Source of the DNA: Bradyrhizobium sp. C9
GTDB lineage: Bacteria > Pseudomonadota > Alphaproteobacteria > Rhizobiales > Xanthobacteraceae
NCBI RefSeq assembly: GCF_002532045.1
Contig: NZ_NWTG01000012.1
Location: forward strand, 1-64,000
Direction of reading: 5' to 3'
DNA: 64,000 nucleotides
The notes beneath the pieces are model-generated. The model made no database searches. It had not been told where the DNA came from and was given only the letters and a program-made list of their open reading frames with translations. This document shows positions 16,966 through 26,520 of this stretch, piece after piece. Positions within the stretch are counted from its first letter, which is position 1, and the number at the start of each line of letters is the position of its first letter. The translations under genes were made by a program, and so were the position numbers.

Positions 16966-17577
16966 ATGATCGAATTCTTCTTCGACTGTTCCAGCCCGTG
17001 GACCTATCTCGCCTGGCACAACATCCAGCCGCTGGCGAAGGAGTTCGACGCGCCGATCACCTGGCGGCCGATCCTGGTCGGCGGCATCTTCAACACCGTC
17101 AATCCGTCGGTCTACGCGCAGCGCGAGACGCCGGTGCCGCTGAAGGCGCGCTACATGAAAAAGGATCTCGGCGACTGGGCGCGCTCGGCTGGGCTTGCGA
17201 TCAAGATGCCGCCGACCGTGTTCCCGGTGAACAGCGTCAAGGCGATGCGCGGCTGCATCCTTCTCGGCAACGAGAAGATGGTGCCGTTCGCGCGTGCGGT
17301 GTTCGAGGCCTATTGGGGTGACGACAAGGACATCTCGCAGGATGCGGTGCTGACCGAAATCTGCACCAAGCTCGGGATCGATCCGGCGCAGTTCCTGGCC
17401 GGCATCGGCGACCAGGCGATCAAGGATCAGCTCAAGGCCAACACCGAGGAGGTGATGGCGCGCGGCGGCTTCGGCTCGCCCACGATCTATCTCGACAAGA
17501 CCGATATGTATTTCGGTAACGACCGGCTGCCGCTGATCCGCGAGGCGCTGGCCCGCCTCAAGGCGCGAGCCGCCTGA
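16966..17577 (+). CDS. 2-hydroxychromene-2-carboxylate isomerase family (DsbA-like, kappa-GST fold)
   Basis: A 203-residue thioredoxin-fold protein of the HCCA isomerase group. Known members use glutathione to isomerise an aromatic-degradation intermediate. The FFFDCSSPWTYLAWHN motif at residues 4-19 includes the active Ser-Pro pair, and GSPTIYLDKTDMYFGNDRL near the C-terminus is the conserved cis-Pro loop. The start has an AAGGGAAA site. Its stop overlaps the next ATG by one base, so it is translationally coupled to the quinone oxidoreductase gene. Confidence 0.85.
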   Translation: MIEFFFDCSSPWTYLAWHNIQPLAKEFDAPITWRPILVGGIFNTVNPSVYAQRETPVPLKARYMKKDLGDWARSAGLAIKMPPTVFPVNSVKAMRGCILLGNEKMVPFARAVFEAYWGDDKDISQDAVLTEICTKLGIDPAQFLAGIGDQAIKDQLKANTEEVMARGGFGSPTIYLDKTDMYFGNDRLPLIREALARLKARAA

Positions 17578-18551
17578 TGCCGAAAGCCGTCGTCTGCCGC
17601 GAGCTCGGCCCGCCCGAGCGCCTTCAGCTCGAGAATTTTGCCTCGGTGGCTTTGAAGCCGGGCCAGGTGCGCGTCGCGATCCGCGCTGCCGGGATCAATT
17701 TCCCCGACATCCTGATGGCGGCGGGCGAGTACCAGCTCAAGCCGCCGCTGCCGTTCACGCCGGGCTCGGAAGCCGCCGGCGATGTCGTCGAGGTCAATGA
17801 CGCGGCCGGGGTCGCCGTTGGCAACAGGGTGATCGTCAAGATGCGCTTCGGCGCCTATTGCGACGAGACGGTCGCGACACCGTCGCAACTCGTGCCGGTG
17901 CCGTCGACCTTCGACTATGCGGAAGGCGCGACCTTCCTTGCCGCGCACGGCACGGCGTATCACGCGCTGATCGACCGCGGGCAGATCAAGCCGGGCGAGG
18001 TGCTGCTGGTACATGGCGCCGGCGGCGGCGTCGGGCTTGCAGCGGTCGAGATCGGCAAGCTGCTCGGCGCCACCGTGATCGCGGCGGCCTCGAGCGAGGA
18101 GAAGCTTGCGATTGCCAAACAACGTGGCGCGGATCATCTCGTGCTCTACGCGCGCGAGCCGTTCCGTGACGCCGTGAAGCGCCTCACCGACGGCCGCGGC
18201 GCCGACGTCGTGTTCGATCCCGTCGGCGGCGAGGTGTTCGAGAACTCGATGCGCTGTATCAACTGGGGCGCGCGCATTCTCGTCGTCGGCTTCACCGGGG
18301 GTATCGGCCTTGCGCGCACCAACCTGTTGATGATCAAGGGCGCCAGCGTGCTCGGCGTTCGCGCCGGCGAGGCGGTGCGGAAGGATCCGGCGCTCGGCGA
18401 GGTCAGGTTCAAGGCGTTGAGCGAATGGGCCGAGGCGGGCCGGGTGCGGCCAAACATCTCACACCGGCTGCCGCTGGAAGACTACGCGAAGGCCATGCGG
18501 CTCCTGATCGAGCGCAAGGCGATCGGGCGTGTGGCGTTGATCACTCGGTAG
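17577..18551 (+). CDS. NADPH:quinone oxidoreductase (zinc-independent MDR family)
   Basis: A 324-residue medium-chain reductase. AAGINFPDILMAAGEY and PGSEAAGDVVEV are the catalytic-domain signatures, VLLVHGAGGGVGLAAVEIGKL is the NADPH-binding Rossmann motif near residues 142-162, and the zinc-binding cysteines of alcohol dehydrogenases are absent. It reduces quinones or enones with NADPH. The start codon shares its A with the previous gene's stop. With the GST and isomerase it suggests glutathione-linked handling of aromatic or electrophilic compounds, though many such genes are general. Confidence 0.87.
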   Translation: MPKAVVCRELGPPERLQLENFASVALKPGQVRVAIRAAGINFPDILMAAGEYQLKPPLPFTPGSEAAGDVVEVNDAAGVAVGNRVIVKMRFGAYCDETVATPSQLVPVPSTFDYAEGATFLAAHGTAYHALIDRGQIKPGEVLLVHGAGGGVGLAAVEIGKLLGATVIAAASSEEKLAIAKQRGADHLVLYAREPFRDAVKRLTDGRGADVVFDPVGGEVFENSMRCINWGARILVVGFTGGIGLARTNLLMIKGASVLGVRAGEAVRKDPALGEVRFKALSEWAEAGRVRPNISHRLPLEDYAKAMRLLIERKAIGRVALITR

Positions 18552-18583
18552 AACTACGCTCTTTGCACCTGTTCTGCGCAGCG

Positions 18584-18622
18584 CCTGCCCAAAACTTCGG
18601 CGGCGCTGCCGCAGGGCTTTTT
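18584..18622 (+). terminator. Probable terminator after the quinone oxidoreductase gene
   Basis: An imperfect hairpin (CCTGC paired with GCAGG, inner CGGC with GCCG) is followed by CTTTTTTA. It lies 33 bases past the stop and ahead of the chemoreceptor gene. Confidence 0.5.
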
Positions 18623-18663
18623 TACCAATCGAATGTAGGCATGATCCAACCCGGGGTTGAGTC

Positions 18664-20709
18664 ATGCTGAAGAACACCAGGATACTTTATCGCATTGCCT
18701 TTTCCGCCTTGCTGCCGCTGATCGCGTTCGCAGCGCTGGCAATCTACGACATCTCGGCGAAATGGTCGGTTCGCTCTGACATCGCCCGCATGCAGCCGAT
18801 TGCCGAGGGCGTCGGCAAGCTCAGCCGGCTGGTGCATGAACTGCAGCGCGAGCGCGGCCTGTCGTCGGCCTATCTCGGCAGCAAGGGCGCGCAGATGCGA
18901 AGCGAGCTCGGCGAGCAGCGCAAGCGCACCGAAGCAGAACGGTCGGTCGCCATGTCGGTGCTCGCGGACCTGAAGCAGTCGGGAGCCGCGGAACTCGCCG
19001 CCACCGCGCAAGCTGCCCAGGACGGTCTCGGTCAGCTCGACCAGCGCCGCGCCGACATCGATGGGCTTGCGATCGCGCCGCCGGCAGCCGTCGGCTATCT
19101 CACCGATACGATCGGCCGGCTGATTACGGTCATCACCGGCATTGCGAAGCTCAGCAGCGACGACGAGATTTCGAAATCCATTGCCGCCTACGCCAATTTG
19201 ATCGAGGGCAAGGAGCGCGCCGGGCAGGAGCGTGCCGCCGTCGCCGGTGGCATCGCAACGGGCCGCTTCGACCCACAGCTCTATGTGCGCGCGGTGGGCC
19301 TTGCAGCGGCCCAGGAGAGCTTCTTCAGCGCGTTCCGTTCAGCGGCATCGCGCGAGGCGCGTGAGCTGTTCGCCCGCGCGATCTCGGGTGGCGCTATCGA
19401 TACCTTCAACGCCATGCGCAAGACGGTGGAGCAGGGCGGGCTCGCCGGCGACTTCAAGTCGCTCGACAGCAAGTCCTGGTTCGACGCCGCAACTGTCCGG
19501 ATCGACATGCTCAAGACGGTTGAGGACGGCCTTGCCGCTGAATTGTCGCGCCTGATGGCCGACAAGAAGGCGGAGGCGACCGTGAGTCTCGGTATCGTCG
19601 CCGGCATCATGCTGCTGGCGTTGCTCGCGGGGACGCTTGCGGTGCTGGCGATGGCGCGCAGCATCACGATGCCGATCAACACCCTGGTCTCGAACATGAC
19701 CGGGCTGGCGGAGGGGCATCTCGGTCTCGAGGTCGGCGCCACCGATCGTGGCGACGAGATCGGCGTGATGGCGCGGACGGTGCAGTTCTTCAAGGAAAGC
19801 ATGCTCCGCTCGGCCGAACTCGCCGCTAAGGATAGCGAGGCCGTCAACCAGCGGGCGGCCCGCGTTGCGCGCGTCGGCGACCTCACCAACCGGTTCCACG
19901 ACGACATCGGCGCGGTCATCGGGGCCGTGATATCGGCCTCGGCACAGCTCGAAGCGACGGCTGCGCTGATGAGCGGGAGTGCCGGCAAGACCAGCGAGCA
20001 GGCTGCCAACGTCGCCGAAGCGACGCGCGCGGCGTCGAGCAACATGCAGACGGTGGCCGCCGCGACCGAGGAATTATCGGGCTCGGTCGGCGAGATCGGA
20101 CGCCAGGTGACGCAGTCGGCGCAAATCGCGCGGCGGGCGGCGGCCGACGGGCGGCGCACCAATGAGACGGTGCAAGGGCTCTCCGCCGCCGCGGAGAAGA
20201 TCGGCGATGTCGTCAAACTGATCAGTGAGATCGCGAGCCAGACCAATCTGCTGGCGCTCAATGCCACGATCGAGGCGGCGCGCGCCGGCGACGCGGGCCG
20301 TGGCTTTGCCGTGGTCGCCGCCGAGGTGAAGACGCTCGCCGAACAGACCGCCAAGGCGACCGACGATATCCGGACGCAGATCGGCGCCATCCAGGCGACG
20401 TCGGGCGATGTCGTGATTGCGATCCGCGGCATGACCGTCACGATCGACGAGATCAACGAGATCGCCTCGTCGATCGCCAGCGCCGTCGAGCAGCAGGGCG
20501 CGGCGACCCAGGAGATCGCGCGCAACGTTCAGCACGCGGCGAAGGGAACCGGCGATATCTCGGCCAACATCGGGGCGGTCACCGGCGCGGCGGAGGAATC
20601 CGGCGCCGCGGCCAGCGAGGTGCTCGGCGCTTCTGAAGAGCTGTCGCGCCAGTCGGAGCGCATGCGCAGCCAGGTCGAAAGCTTCATCGGCAGCATCAAG
20701 GCCGCCTGA
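18664..20709 (+). CDS. Methyl-accepting chemotaxis protein with NIT sensor domain
   Basis: A 681-residue chemoreceptor. A first membrane helix lies at residues about 11-30. A periplasmic all-helical region containing HELQRERGLSSAYLGSKG (nitrate/nitrite-type NIT domain signature) spans about 40-300. The second helix is near 308-335, then HAMP (about 340-390) and a signalling domain with the hairpin-tip ASQTNLLALNATIEAARAG near 520-540. Ligand is unconfirmed. No che genes are adjacent, so it is an orphan receptor. Its stop is directly followed by the stop of the convergent hydrolase gene. Confidence 0.9.
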   Translation: MLKNTRILYRIAFSALLPLIAFAALAIYDISAKWSVRSDIARMQPIAEGVGKLSRLVHELQRERGLSSAYLGSKGAQMRSELGEQRKRTEAERSVAMSVLADLKQSGAAELAATAQAAQDGLGQLDQRRADIDGLAIAPPAAVGYLTDTIGRLITVITGIAKLSSDDEISKSIAAYANLIEGKERAGQERAAVAGGIATGRFDPQLYVRAVGLAAAQESFFSAFRSAASREARELFARAISGGAIDTFNAMRKTVEQGGLAGDFKSLDSKSWFDAATVRIDMLKTVEDGLAAELSRLMADKKAEATVSLGIVAGIMLLALLAGTLAVLAMARSITMPINTLVSNMTGLAEGHLGLEVGATDRGDEIGVMARTVQFFKESMLRSAELAAKDSEAVNQRAARVARVGDLTNRFHDDIGAVIGAVISASAQLEATAALMSGSAGKTSEQAANVAEATRAASSNMQTVAAATEELSGSVGEIGRQVTQSAQIARRAAADGRRTNETVQGLSAAAEKIGDVVKLISEIASQTNLLALNATIEAARAGDAGRGFAVVAAEVKTLAEQTAKATDDIRTQIGAIQATSGDVVIAIRGMTVTIDEINEIASSIASAVEQQGAATQEIARNVQHAAKGTGDISANIGAVTGAAEESGAAASEVLGASEELSRQSERMRSQVESFIGSIKAA

Positions 20710-21387
20710 TCAACGCAGCCTTGCGAACCGTCCATCCCGCAGGAACGTGATGGTCTGCGCGATCGCCTCGCGGTTGCGCACCAGCCAGGGATGCGAGGTG
20801 CGGATCACGATGTGATCGGCCATGCCGTCGAGCCTTGTGTTGGCGACCGACACCCGGCCGTCATGCGGCCGCGGCAGTCCCATCGACGTAATCGGATAGA
20901 CCGAGCGGTTGCCGGCGATGATGCCGGCCTCATAATCGATCGCCGGCAGCAATGCGCTGGTCGCGGCATCGCGGCGGGTGACGAGCTGCTGGCCGGCCGG
21001 GCCGAAGAAGGCGCGATAGGCGGCGAGGTGTTTCAGGCGGTCGGCGATCTCGCTGCCGCCGTTCGGCGTGCCCAGCATCACGACGCGGCCGAGCCGCGCG
21101 GGGCGATGTCGTGCGAGGTAGACGCGAGCCAGGAGACCGCCCATCGAATGGCAGACGAAGTGCACGGAGCCGTCGAGGCCCTGCGCGAAGCGATCGAGTG
21201 AGGGGTGGATGTCCTCCGCCAGCGCGTCGAGCCCCTTGCGCCGGCTGTCATAGTCGAGATTGAGGGTGGCAAAACCGGCATCCCTGAGCGCCAGCTCCAT
21301 CCTGCGAAACGAGCGCGCCGTCCTGCTGATGCCATGCAGCAGGACGACGCCGTCGGGCGTGGACGCGGCGGGACGCCGTTCGCTCAC
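20710..21387 (-). CDS. Alpha/beta hydrolase, lipase-like
   Basis: A 225-residue alpha/beta hydrolase. VVLLHGISRTARSF gives the oxyanion-hole HG motif, VCHSMGGLLAR the nucleophile elbow (Ser in H-S-M-G-G), and LGTPNGGSEIADRL is typical of lipase/PGAP1-like relatives. Candidate His is in MADHIVIRTSHPWL. No signal peptide is visible; substrate unknown. The start is GTG, overlapping the stop of the enoyl-CoA hydratase gene by four bases (GTGA), so translation is coupled. Its stop abuts that of the convergent chemoreceptor gene with no spacer. Confidence 0.8.
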   Translation of the reverse strand: MSERRPAASTPDGVVLLHGISRTARSFRRMELALRDAGFATLNLDYDSRRKGLDALAEDIHPSLDRFAQGLDGSVHFVCHSMGGLLARVYLARHRPARLGRVVMLGTPNGGSEIADRLKHLAAYRAFFGPAGQQLVTRRDAATSALLPAIDYEAGIIAGNRSVYPITSMGLPRPHDGRVSVANTRLDGMADHIVIRTSHPWLVRNREAIAQTITFLRDGRFARLR

Positions 21388-22274
21388 TTATAGTCGCGCT
21401 CTTGCCACCACGGGAAATAGTCGGGCATGTCCGACGACACCTTGTTTTTGAACTGCGCGGGACGCTTTTCCAGGAACGACACCACGCCTTCCTTGACGTC
21501 CTCGGAGCGGCCGCGGGAATAGATGCCGCGGCTGTCGACCTTGTGCGCTTCCATCGGATCGTCGGCGCCCATCATGCGCCACATCATCTGGCGGATCAGA
21601 GCCACCGAGACCGGCGCGGTCTTGGCCGCGAATTCCTTGGCGAGCGCGCGGGCGGTCGGCAGCAGATCGGCGGGCGGCACCACCTTGCTGACGAGCCGGC
21701 CGGCGAGCGCTTCCTGCGCCGGGAAGACGCGGCCCGAGTAGCACCATTCCAGCGCCTGCGAGATGCCGACGATACGCGGCAGGAACCAGCTCGAGGCGGC
21801 CTCCGGCACGATGCCGCGCTGGGAGAACACGAAGCCGAAGCGTGCGGCTTCGGAGGCGATGCGGATGTCCATCGCAAGCTGCATGGTGACGCCGATGCCG
21901 ACCGCCGGGCCGTTCACCGCGGCGATCACAGGCTTCAGGCACTTGAAGATTCGCAGCGTCACCTGGCCGCCGCCGTCGCGCACCTGCGGATCGCTGTAGT
22001 CGACGCTGCCGTCGGCATTGCGCTTGACCGGACCGCGCCGCGCATCGCGGTCGAAGGTGTTGGCGCCGGAGGAGAGGTCGGCGCCGGCGCAGAAGCCGCG
22101 GCCTTCGCCGGTCACGATGATGGCCCTGACGTCATCGTCCTTGTCGGCTTTGTCGAACGCGTCGATCAGCTCCTGCTGCATCGTGGCGTTGAAGGCGTTG
22201 AGCTTGTCGGGCCGGTTCAGCGTGATGGTCAGGATCTGCTCGGCGACCTCGTACTTGATCGTCTCATACGCCAT
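21384..22274 (-). CDS. Enoyl-CoA hydratase/isomerase (crotonase family)
   Basis: A 296-residue crotonase-fold protein acting on acyl-CoA. LTITLNRPDKLNAFN, the oxyanion-hole segment GRGFCAGADLSS, and AVNGPAVGIGVTMQLAMDIRIAS are classic. Catalytic-region residues appear in SQRGIVPEAASSWFLPR. Slightly longer than the usual 260, with a family-typical insert around residues 75-105. The start MAYETIKYEV is well placed after an AGAGGAAAT site. It is coupled to the downstream hydrolase gene through a GTGA overlap, suggesting a shared role, perhaps fatty-acid or ester catabolism. Confidence 0.87.
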   Translation of the reverse strand: MAYETIKYEVAEQILTITLNRPDKLNAFNATMQQELIDAFDKADKDDDVRAIIVTGEGRGFCAGADLSSGANTFDRDARRGPVKRNADGSVDYSDPQVRDGGGQVTLRIFKCLKPVIAAVNGPAVGIGVTMQLAMDIRIASEAARFGFVFSQRGIVPEAASSWFLPRIVGISQALEWCYSGRVFPAQEALAGRLVSKVVPPADLLPTARALAKEFAAKTAPVSVALIRQMMWRMMGADDPMEAHKVDSRGIYSRGRSEDVKEGVVSFLEKRPAQFKNKVSSDMPDYFPWWQERDYK

Positions 22275-22409
22275 GGGGATGATTTCCTCTCGGTTTTCTT
22301 GAATGAACGGCGCTGGCGCGCGTCGCCATTCAGTTAACCCGGCAATCATCCCTTGTGAAGAAGAGGGATGCGCGGCGTGGTTCCGCGCATCCTGACTTGC
22401 GTTGAGGCG

Positions 22410-23828
22410 CTAAGTCTTCGGAGGCGCAGGCCACGGCTTCTGCGCGCCGCGCAGGCCTTCGAACGCCTTGCCCATGCCGAGCACACCGATGTCGTCGAAG
22501 CGGCGGCCGATGATCTGGACGCCGATCGGAAAGCTCTTCTTGTCGTAGCCGCCGTTGATCGACAGCGCGGGGTTCTCCGACATATTCCACGGCACGGTAA
22601 AGCAGACGTGCTCGAACGGTTTTGCGGGGTCGTTGAGCGGTGCGGCGAACTCCGCCGGGAAGTTCACGACCGGCGACACCGGCGAGATCACGTAGTCGAC
22701 CTCGCAGAACAGCTTTGCGGCGGCCGCGCGGATCGCCATCGTCTGGTTGAAGCCGCGCACCACATCGACGCCGGAGAGCTTTGCGCCGGCCTCGGCCCAG
22801 TTGAGGATGTAGGGCAGGGTCTTGCTGCGGTCGGCCTGCGACAGCTTCGACAGTTCATCCCAGGTCCGTGCACGCCAGAAATTGTCGAGCCCCTCGAGCA
22901 TCTCGGGCGTCAGGATGCCGTCGATCTCGGTGATGACGGCGCCGGCGGATTCGAACGCCTTCGCCGCCTTGACGACGACCTCGCGGACGTCCTTCTCGAC
23001 CTTCTGGCCGGATCCGGCATCGAGCATCAGCCCGATGCGCAGCTTGCGCGGTGACTTCTCCAGCGCCCTCCAGTTCACCTCGAGTGCCGGCAGGCTCATG
23101 CCGTCGCGGCGATCAGGGCGCGACAATACGCTCATCATCAGCGCAGCGTCGTCGACTGTGCGGGTCATCGGACCGGCGACGCGGCCGACATAGGGCGGGT
23201 CGATCGGCACGCGGCCGAGGCTCGGCTTCAGGGCGACGAGGCCGCACCAGGAGGCCGGCAGCCGCACCGAGCCGCCGATGTCGGTGCCGAGATGCAGCGG
23301 GCCATAACCGGCAGCACCGGCCGCGCCTGCGCCTGCGCTCGAGCCGCCGGGGTTCTTGCTGACATCCCAGGGATTGCGGGTGAGGGGGTGGAATGACGAC
23401 AGCCCCGACGACAGCATGCCGTAATCCGGCATCGTGGTCTTGGAGAAGATCACGCAGCCGGCTTCGCGCAGCCGCGCAGCGGGCGGTGCATCCTTCTCGG
23501 CGGGCGCAAGCTTGACGCTCGCCGCACCCAGCGGCACTGGCTGGCCCTTGGTCGCGACGTTGTCCTTGATGGTGACGGGAACGCCGTCGAGCGTGCCGAC
23601 CGGCTCGCTCTGCTGCCAACGCTCGGTCGCGGCCTTCGCGACCTTCCGCGCGCCTTCGGGGTCATACAGATACAGCGCCTTGATGTGCGGCTCCCAGCTC
23701 GCGACCTGGGAGATGATTTCCTCGAGCACCTCTGAAGGCGAGAACTGCTTTGCACGGTAGCCGGCGAGCAGGTCGACGGCCGAGAGATCGTGCAGCGACG
23801 TGATGGCGTCCCCTTTCGGCTTATGCAT
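22410..23828 (-). CDS. Amidase (amidase-signature family)
   Basis: A 472-residue amidase-signature enzyme using a Ser-cisSer-Lys triad. The Lys is in VTIKDNVAT near residue 90. The glycine/serine-rich NPGGSSAGAGAAGAAG and LGTDIGGSVRLPAS carry the two serines near 160-185. It hydrolyses carboxamides; the exact substrate (amino-acid amide, indoleacetamide or other) cannot be read. The start overlaps the end of the upstream M20 gene by eight bases. It is the last gene of a run: permease, permease, ATPase, M81, M20, amidase. Confidence 0.87.
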   Translation of the reverse strand: MHKPKGDAITSLHDLSAVDLLAGYRAKQFSPSEVLEEIISQVASWEPHIKALYLYDPEGARKVAKAATERWQQSEPVGTLDGVPVTIKDNVATKGQPVPLGAASVKLAPAEKDAPPAARLREAGCVIFSKTTMPDYGMLSSGLSSFHPLTRNPWDVSKNPGGSSAGAGAAGAAGYGPLHLGTDIGGSVRLPASWCGLVALKPSLGRVPIDPPYVGRVAGPMTRTVDDAALMMSVLSRPDRRDGMSLPALEVNWRALEKSPRKLRIGLMLDAGSGQKVEKDVREVVVKAAKAFESAGAVITEIDGILTPEMLEGLDNFWRARTWDELSKLSQADRSKTLPYILNWAEAGAKLSGVDVVRGFNQTMAIRAAAAKLFCEVDYVISPVSPVVNFPAEFAAPLNDPAKPFEHVCFTVPWNMSENPALSINGGYDKKSFPIGVQIIGRRFDDIGVLGMGKAFEGLRGAQKPWPAPPKT

Positions 23829-24993
23829 GCGCACCTGCCGGCATACGTTTCTCGATGATGCGGGCGAACATGCTGGCGCCGATCGGCAGGATCTTGTCGT
23901 CGAGAACGTAACCAGGATTGTGTACGGGCACCGAACCGTCATGGCCGACCCAGAAATACGCACCGGGAATGGCCTGCATCATGTCGGCGAAATCCTCGCT
24001 GCCCATCTTGGGCGTCGAGCGGGTGATCACCTTGGCCGGATCGACCACAGTGCGCGCGACTTCCTCGACCACGCGGGACTGCTCTTCCTGATTTACCAGC
24101 ACGCTGAAGCCGTCGCGGATCTCGACCGAGATTTCGGCGCCATAGGCTACAGCAAAGCCGGCGGCGATTTCGCGCATGCGCTTGCGGATCAGCTCACGGA
24201 TCTCGTCGGAGAAGCAGCGCACCGTGCCGCACATCCAGGCTTCGCCGGGAATGACGTTGTACGCCGACCCGGAATGGATCTGCGTGATCGACAGCACCGC
24301 AGCCTGCAGCGGATCGACGTTGCGGCTGACGATCGACTGCAACGCTTGTCCGAGCGTCATTGCGATCACGACCGCGTCCTTGGAGCGCTCCGGCATCGCG
24401 CCATGCGCGCCGTAGCCTTGGATCTTGATGTCGAAGAAGTCGGCTGCCGCCATTGCCGGGCCCGGCAGGATCGCGATCTCGCCATGGTTGAGGTCGGGCG
24501 CATTGTGCAGGCCGTAGACCTCGTCGCAGGGGAACTGCTTGAACAGGCCGTCCTTGATCATGGCGCGCGCGCCGCCGAGACCTTCCTCGGCCGGCTGGAA
24601 GATGAAATGCACGGTGCCGTCGAAATTGCGGGTCTCGGCGAGATAGCGCGCCGTGCCGAGCAGCATCGTGGTGTGGCCGTCATGTCCGCAGCCATGGAAG
24701 CGGCCGGGGATGGTGGAGCGCCACTTCAGATTGGTGTTCTCTTCCATCGGCAGCGCGTCCATGTCGGCGCGCAGGCCGATCTTCTTGCTGCCGTTGCCTT
24801 TGCCCTTGAGCACGCCGACCACGCCGGTGCCGCCGAGGCCGCGATGCACCTCGATGCCCCAGCTCGTGAGCTTGTCGGCCACGATGCCTGACGTGCGGAC
24901 CTCCTCGAAGCCGATCTCGGGATGCGCATGCAGATCCCGTCTGATGGCGGTGAGTTCGTCGGCAAAACTGTCGATGCGCTCAATGGTCGGCAT
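23821..24993 (-). CDS. M20 family amidohydrolase (hippurate-hydrolase-like)
   Basis: A 390-residue metal-dependent amidohydrolase of the M20D group, which cleaves N-acyl amino acids or small peptides. Metal ligands are visible in RADMDALP, GCGHDGHTTMLLG and the Glu pair FQPAEEGLGGAR. The usual dimerisation lid follows. Length is typical. It begins six bases after the M81 stop and overlaps the amidase start, so all three are tightly coupled in the transporter operon. Confidence 0.88.
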   Translation of the reverse strand: MPTIERIDSFADELTAIRRDLHAHPEIGFEEVRTSGIVADKLTSWGIEVHRGLGGTGVVGVLKGKGNGSKKIGLRADMDALPMEENTNLKWRSTIPGRFHGCGHDGHTTMLLGTARYLAETRNFDGTVHFIFQPAEEGLGGARAMIKDGLFKQFPCDEVYGLHNAPDLNHGEIAILPGPAMAAADFFDIKIQGYGAHGAMPERSKDAVVIAMTLGQALQSIVSRNVDPLQAAVLSITQIHSGSAYNVIPGEAWMCGTVRCFSDEIRELIRKRMREIAAGFAVAYGAEISVEIRDGFSVLVNQEEQSRVVEEVARTVVDPAKVITRSTPKMGSEDFADMMQAIPGAYFWVGHDGSVPVHNPGYVLDDKILPIGASMFARIIEKRMPAGAHA

Positions 24994-24999
24994 GGCTCT

Positions 25000-26520
25000 C
25001 TATCCGTTTGTGCGTGATGGGGAGGAGGGGGTGAAAGTGGGGCCGTTAGGCTTGATACGAATGCCGGGACGCAAATGTTTCCACGGCAGTGTGGCGGTGT
25101 CGGCCGGCATTGCGCCGGGCGCGGCGCAGATCAGCAGTTTCTCCGCAATCGGCTCGAAATCGGCGCGGAAATGCACCGAACTCTTGTTGACCAGGATCTT
25201 CTGCGCGGTCGGCTCGATGCCGACATAGCGGTACATCGACTGGTCGGCAAGCTGGGCCTTGTAGGAGCCGACGACGACGCGGACGTCGCCGACCCGCAGG
25301 CAGGCCGAGGGCCCCATGTCCATGTCGCGGCCGCCGTAGAATGGCCCAGGCGCGACAAACCTGCCGTCCGAGAGTTTTTCGACGACGAAGGTCTCGCGGT
25401 ACGGCGCGTCGCCGGCGATGCCGGATTTGCCGCCGAGATCGAGCGTGACGGTAGCGCCGACACCGGCTTCGTGCGCTGCCTTCGCCGACTGCGGGTCGAA
25501 GATCACGCCGGTCGCGGCGCTGGCCTTGTTGCGCACCAGCGCCCGCAGCATGCCTGTGGTGTCGGACGTGCCGCCAGCGCCGGGATTGTCCTGGGTGTCG
25601 GCGATCACGATCGGCCTTGTCGCCGACGCTGCCAGTTCCATCGCCAACCGCACGCCGTCGTCGGGCGAATAGATACGGCCGTCGAAATCGTTTTCATGGC
25701 CCTCGACCAATGCGACGAGCCGGTCGGCGGCCGCGTCGGCATCGGCCTGCGTCCGGGCATAGGTAAACACGCTCGGGCCGCAGTCCCTGAAGTCGGCAGC
25801 CGGGAAGCCGAACGCAAACGACAGCGTCGGTACCGCGTCGCTCTCAAGCGACGCAAGCTGCTGATAGATGTTCTTCGCCGGCTGGTCGTTGGTGCATTGC
25901 CAGCTGATCGGGATCAGGAACGGCAGCTGCCGGAACGCCTTTGCCAGTCGTTCACCGGACTTGAGCAGCAAGGCCAGATGCCTGGCGCAGGCCCGGCCGG
26001 TGTCGGCCATGTCGACATGCGGGTAGGTGCGGTAGGCGATCAGCGCATCGGCATGCGCGATCATTTCGGGCGAGACGTTCGCGTGGAGGTCGAGGCTCGC
26101 GACCAGCGGCACGTCCGGACCGATCGCCTTGCGGACGCGGGCAAGGATTTCGCCTTCGCCGTCGTCGAGGTGCTCGGTCACCATCGCGCCGTGCAGATCG
26201 AGATAGACGCCGTCGACCGGACGGGCCGCGGCAATGCCGTCGACCATCTCCGTCACGATGCGCTCGAAGGCATCTTTCGTGACATGGGCTGACGGAGTCG
26301 CGCCGGCCGCGACCGTCGGAGCGAGCTCCCAGCCGTTGGCTTCCGCCGCCTCGACAAAGCCGGCGAGGCCGGCATTGATCTTGCGCATCACCCTGAGCAC
26401 GTCGCTGCCGTGCGTCATCGACGGCCAGCCGCCGCCGTGCACGAAGTCGTCATAGGTTGCCTTCGTCGGTGCGAAGGTGTTGGTCTCGTGCAGGAAGCCG
26501 CCAACGGCAATGCGGGTCAT
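25000..26520 (-). CDS. M81 family metallopeptidase (MlrC-like)
   Basis: A 506-residue protein of the M81/MlrC family, named for microcystinase C of sphingomonads, which degrades linear microcystin fragments. Recognisable segments are GGFLHETNTFAPTKATY near the N-terminus, GVYLDLHGAMVTEH and SLDLHANVSPEM (candidate zinc ligands), DTQDNPGAGGTSDT, and the C-terminal-domain segment VVVGSYKAQLADQSMYRYVG. Most homologues sit near dipeptide transporters, as here. Real substrate is unknown; small peptides containing D- or modified residues are a plausible guess. The start is the ATG before TRIAVGG. It lies 240 bp after the ATPase gene. Confidence 0.87.
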   Translation of the reverse strand: MTRIAVGGFLHETNTFAPTKATYDDFVHGGGWPSMTHGSDVLRVMRKINAGLAGFVEAAEANGWELAPTVAAGATPSAHVTKDAFERIVTEMVDGIAAARPVDGVYLDLHGAMVTEHLDDGEGEILARVRKAIGPDVPLVASLDLHANVSPEMIAHADALIAYRTYPHVDMADTGRACARHLALLLKSGERLAKAFRQLPFLIPISWQCTNDQPAKNIYQQLASLESDAVPTLSFAFGFPAADFRDCGPSVFTYARTQADADAAADRLVALVEGHENDFDGRIYSPDDGVRLAMELAASATRPIVIADTQDNPGAGGTSDTTGMLRALVRNKASAATGVIFDPQSAKAAHEAGVGATVTLDLGGKSGIAGDAPYRETFVVEKLSDGRFVAPGPFYGGRDMDMGPSACLRVGDVRVVVGSYKAQLADQSMYRYVGIEPTAQKILVNKSSVHFRADFEPIAEKLLICAAPGAMPADTATLPWKHLRPGIRIKPNGPTFTPSSPSRTNG

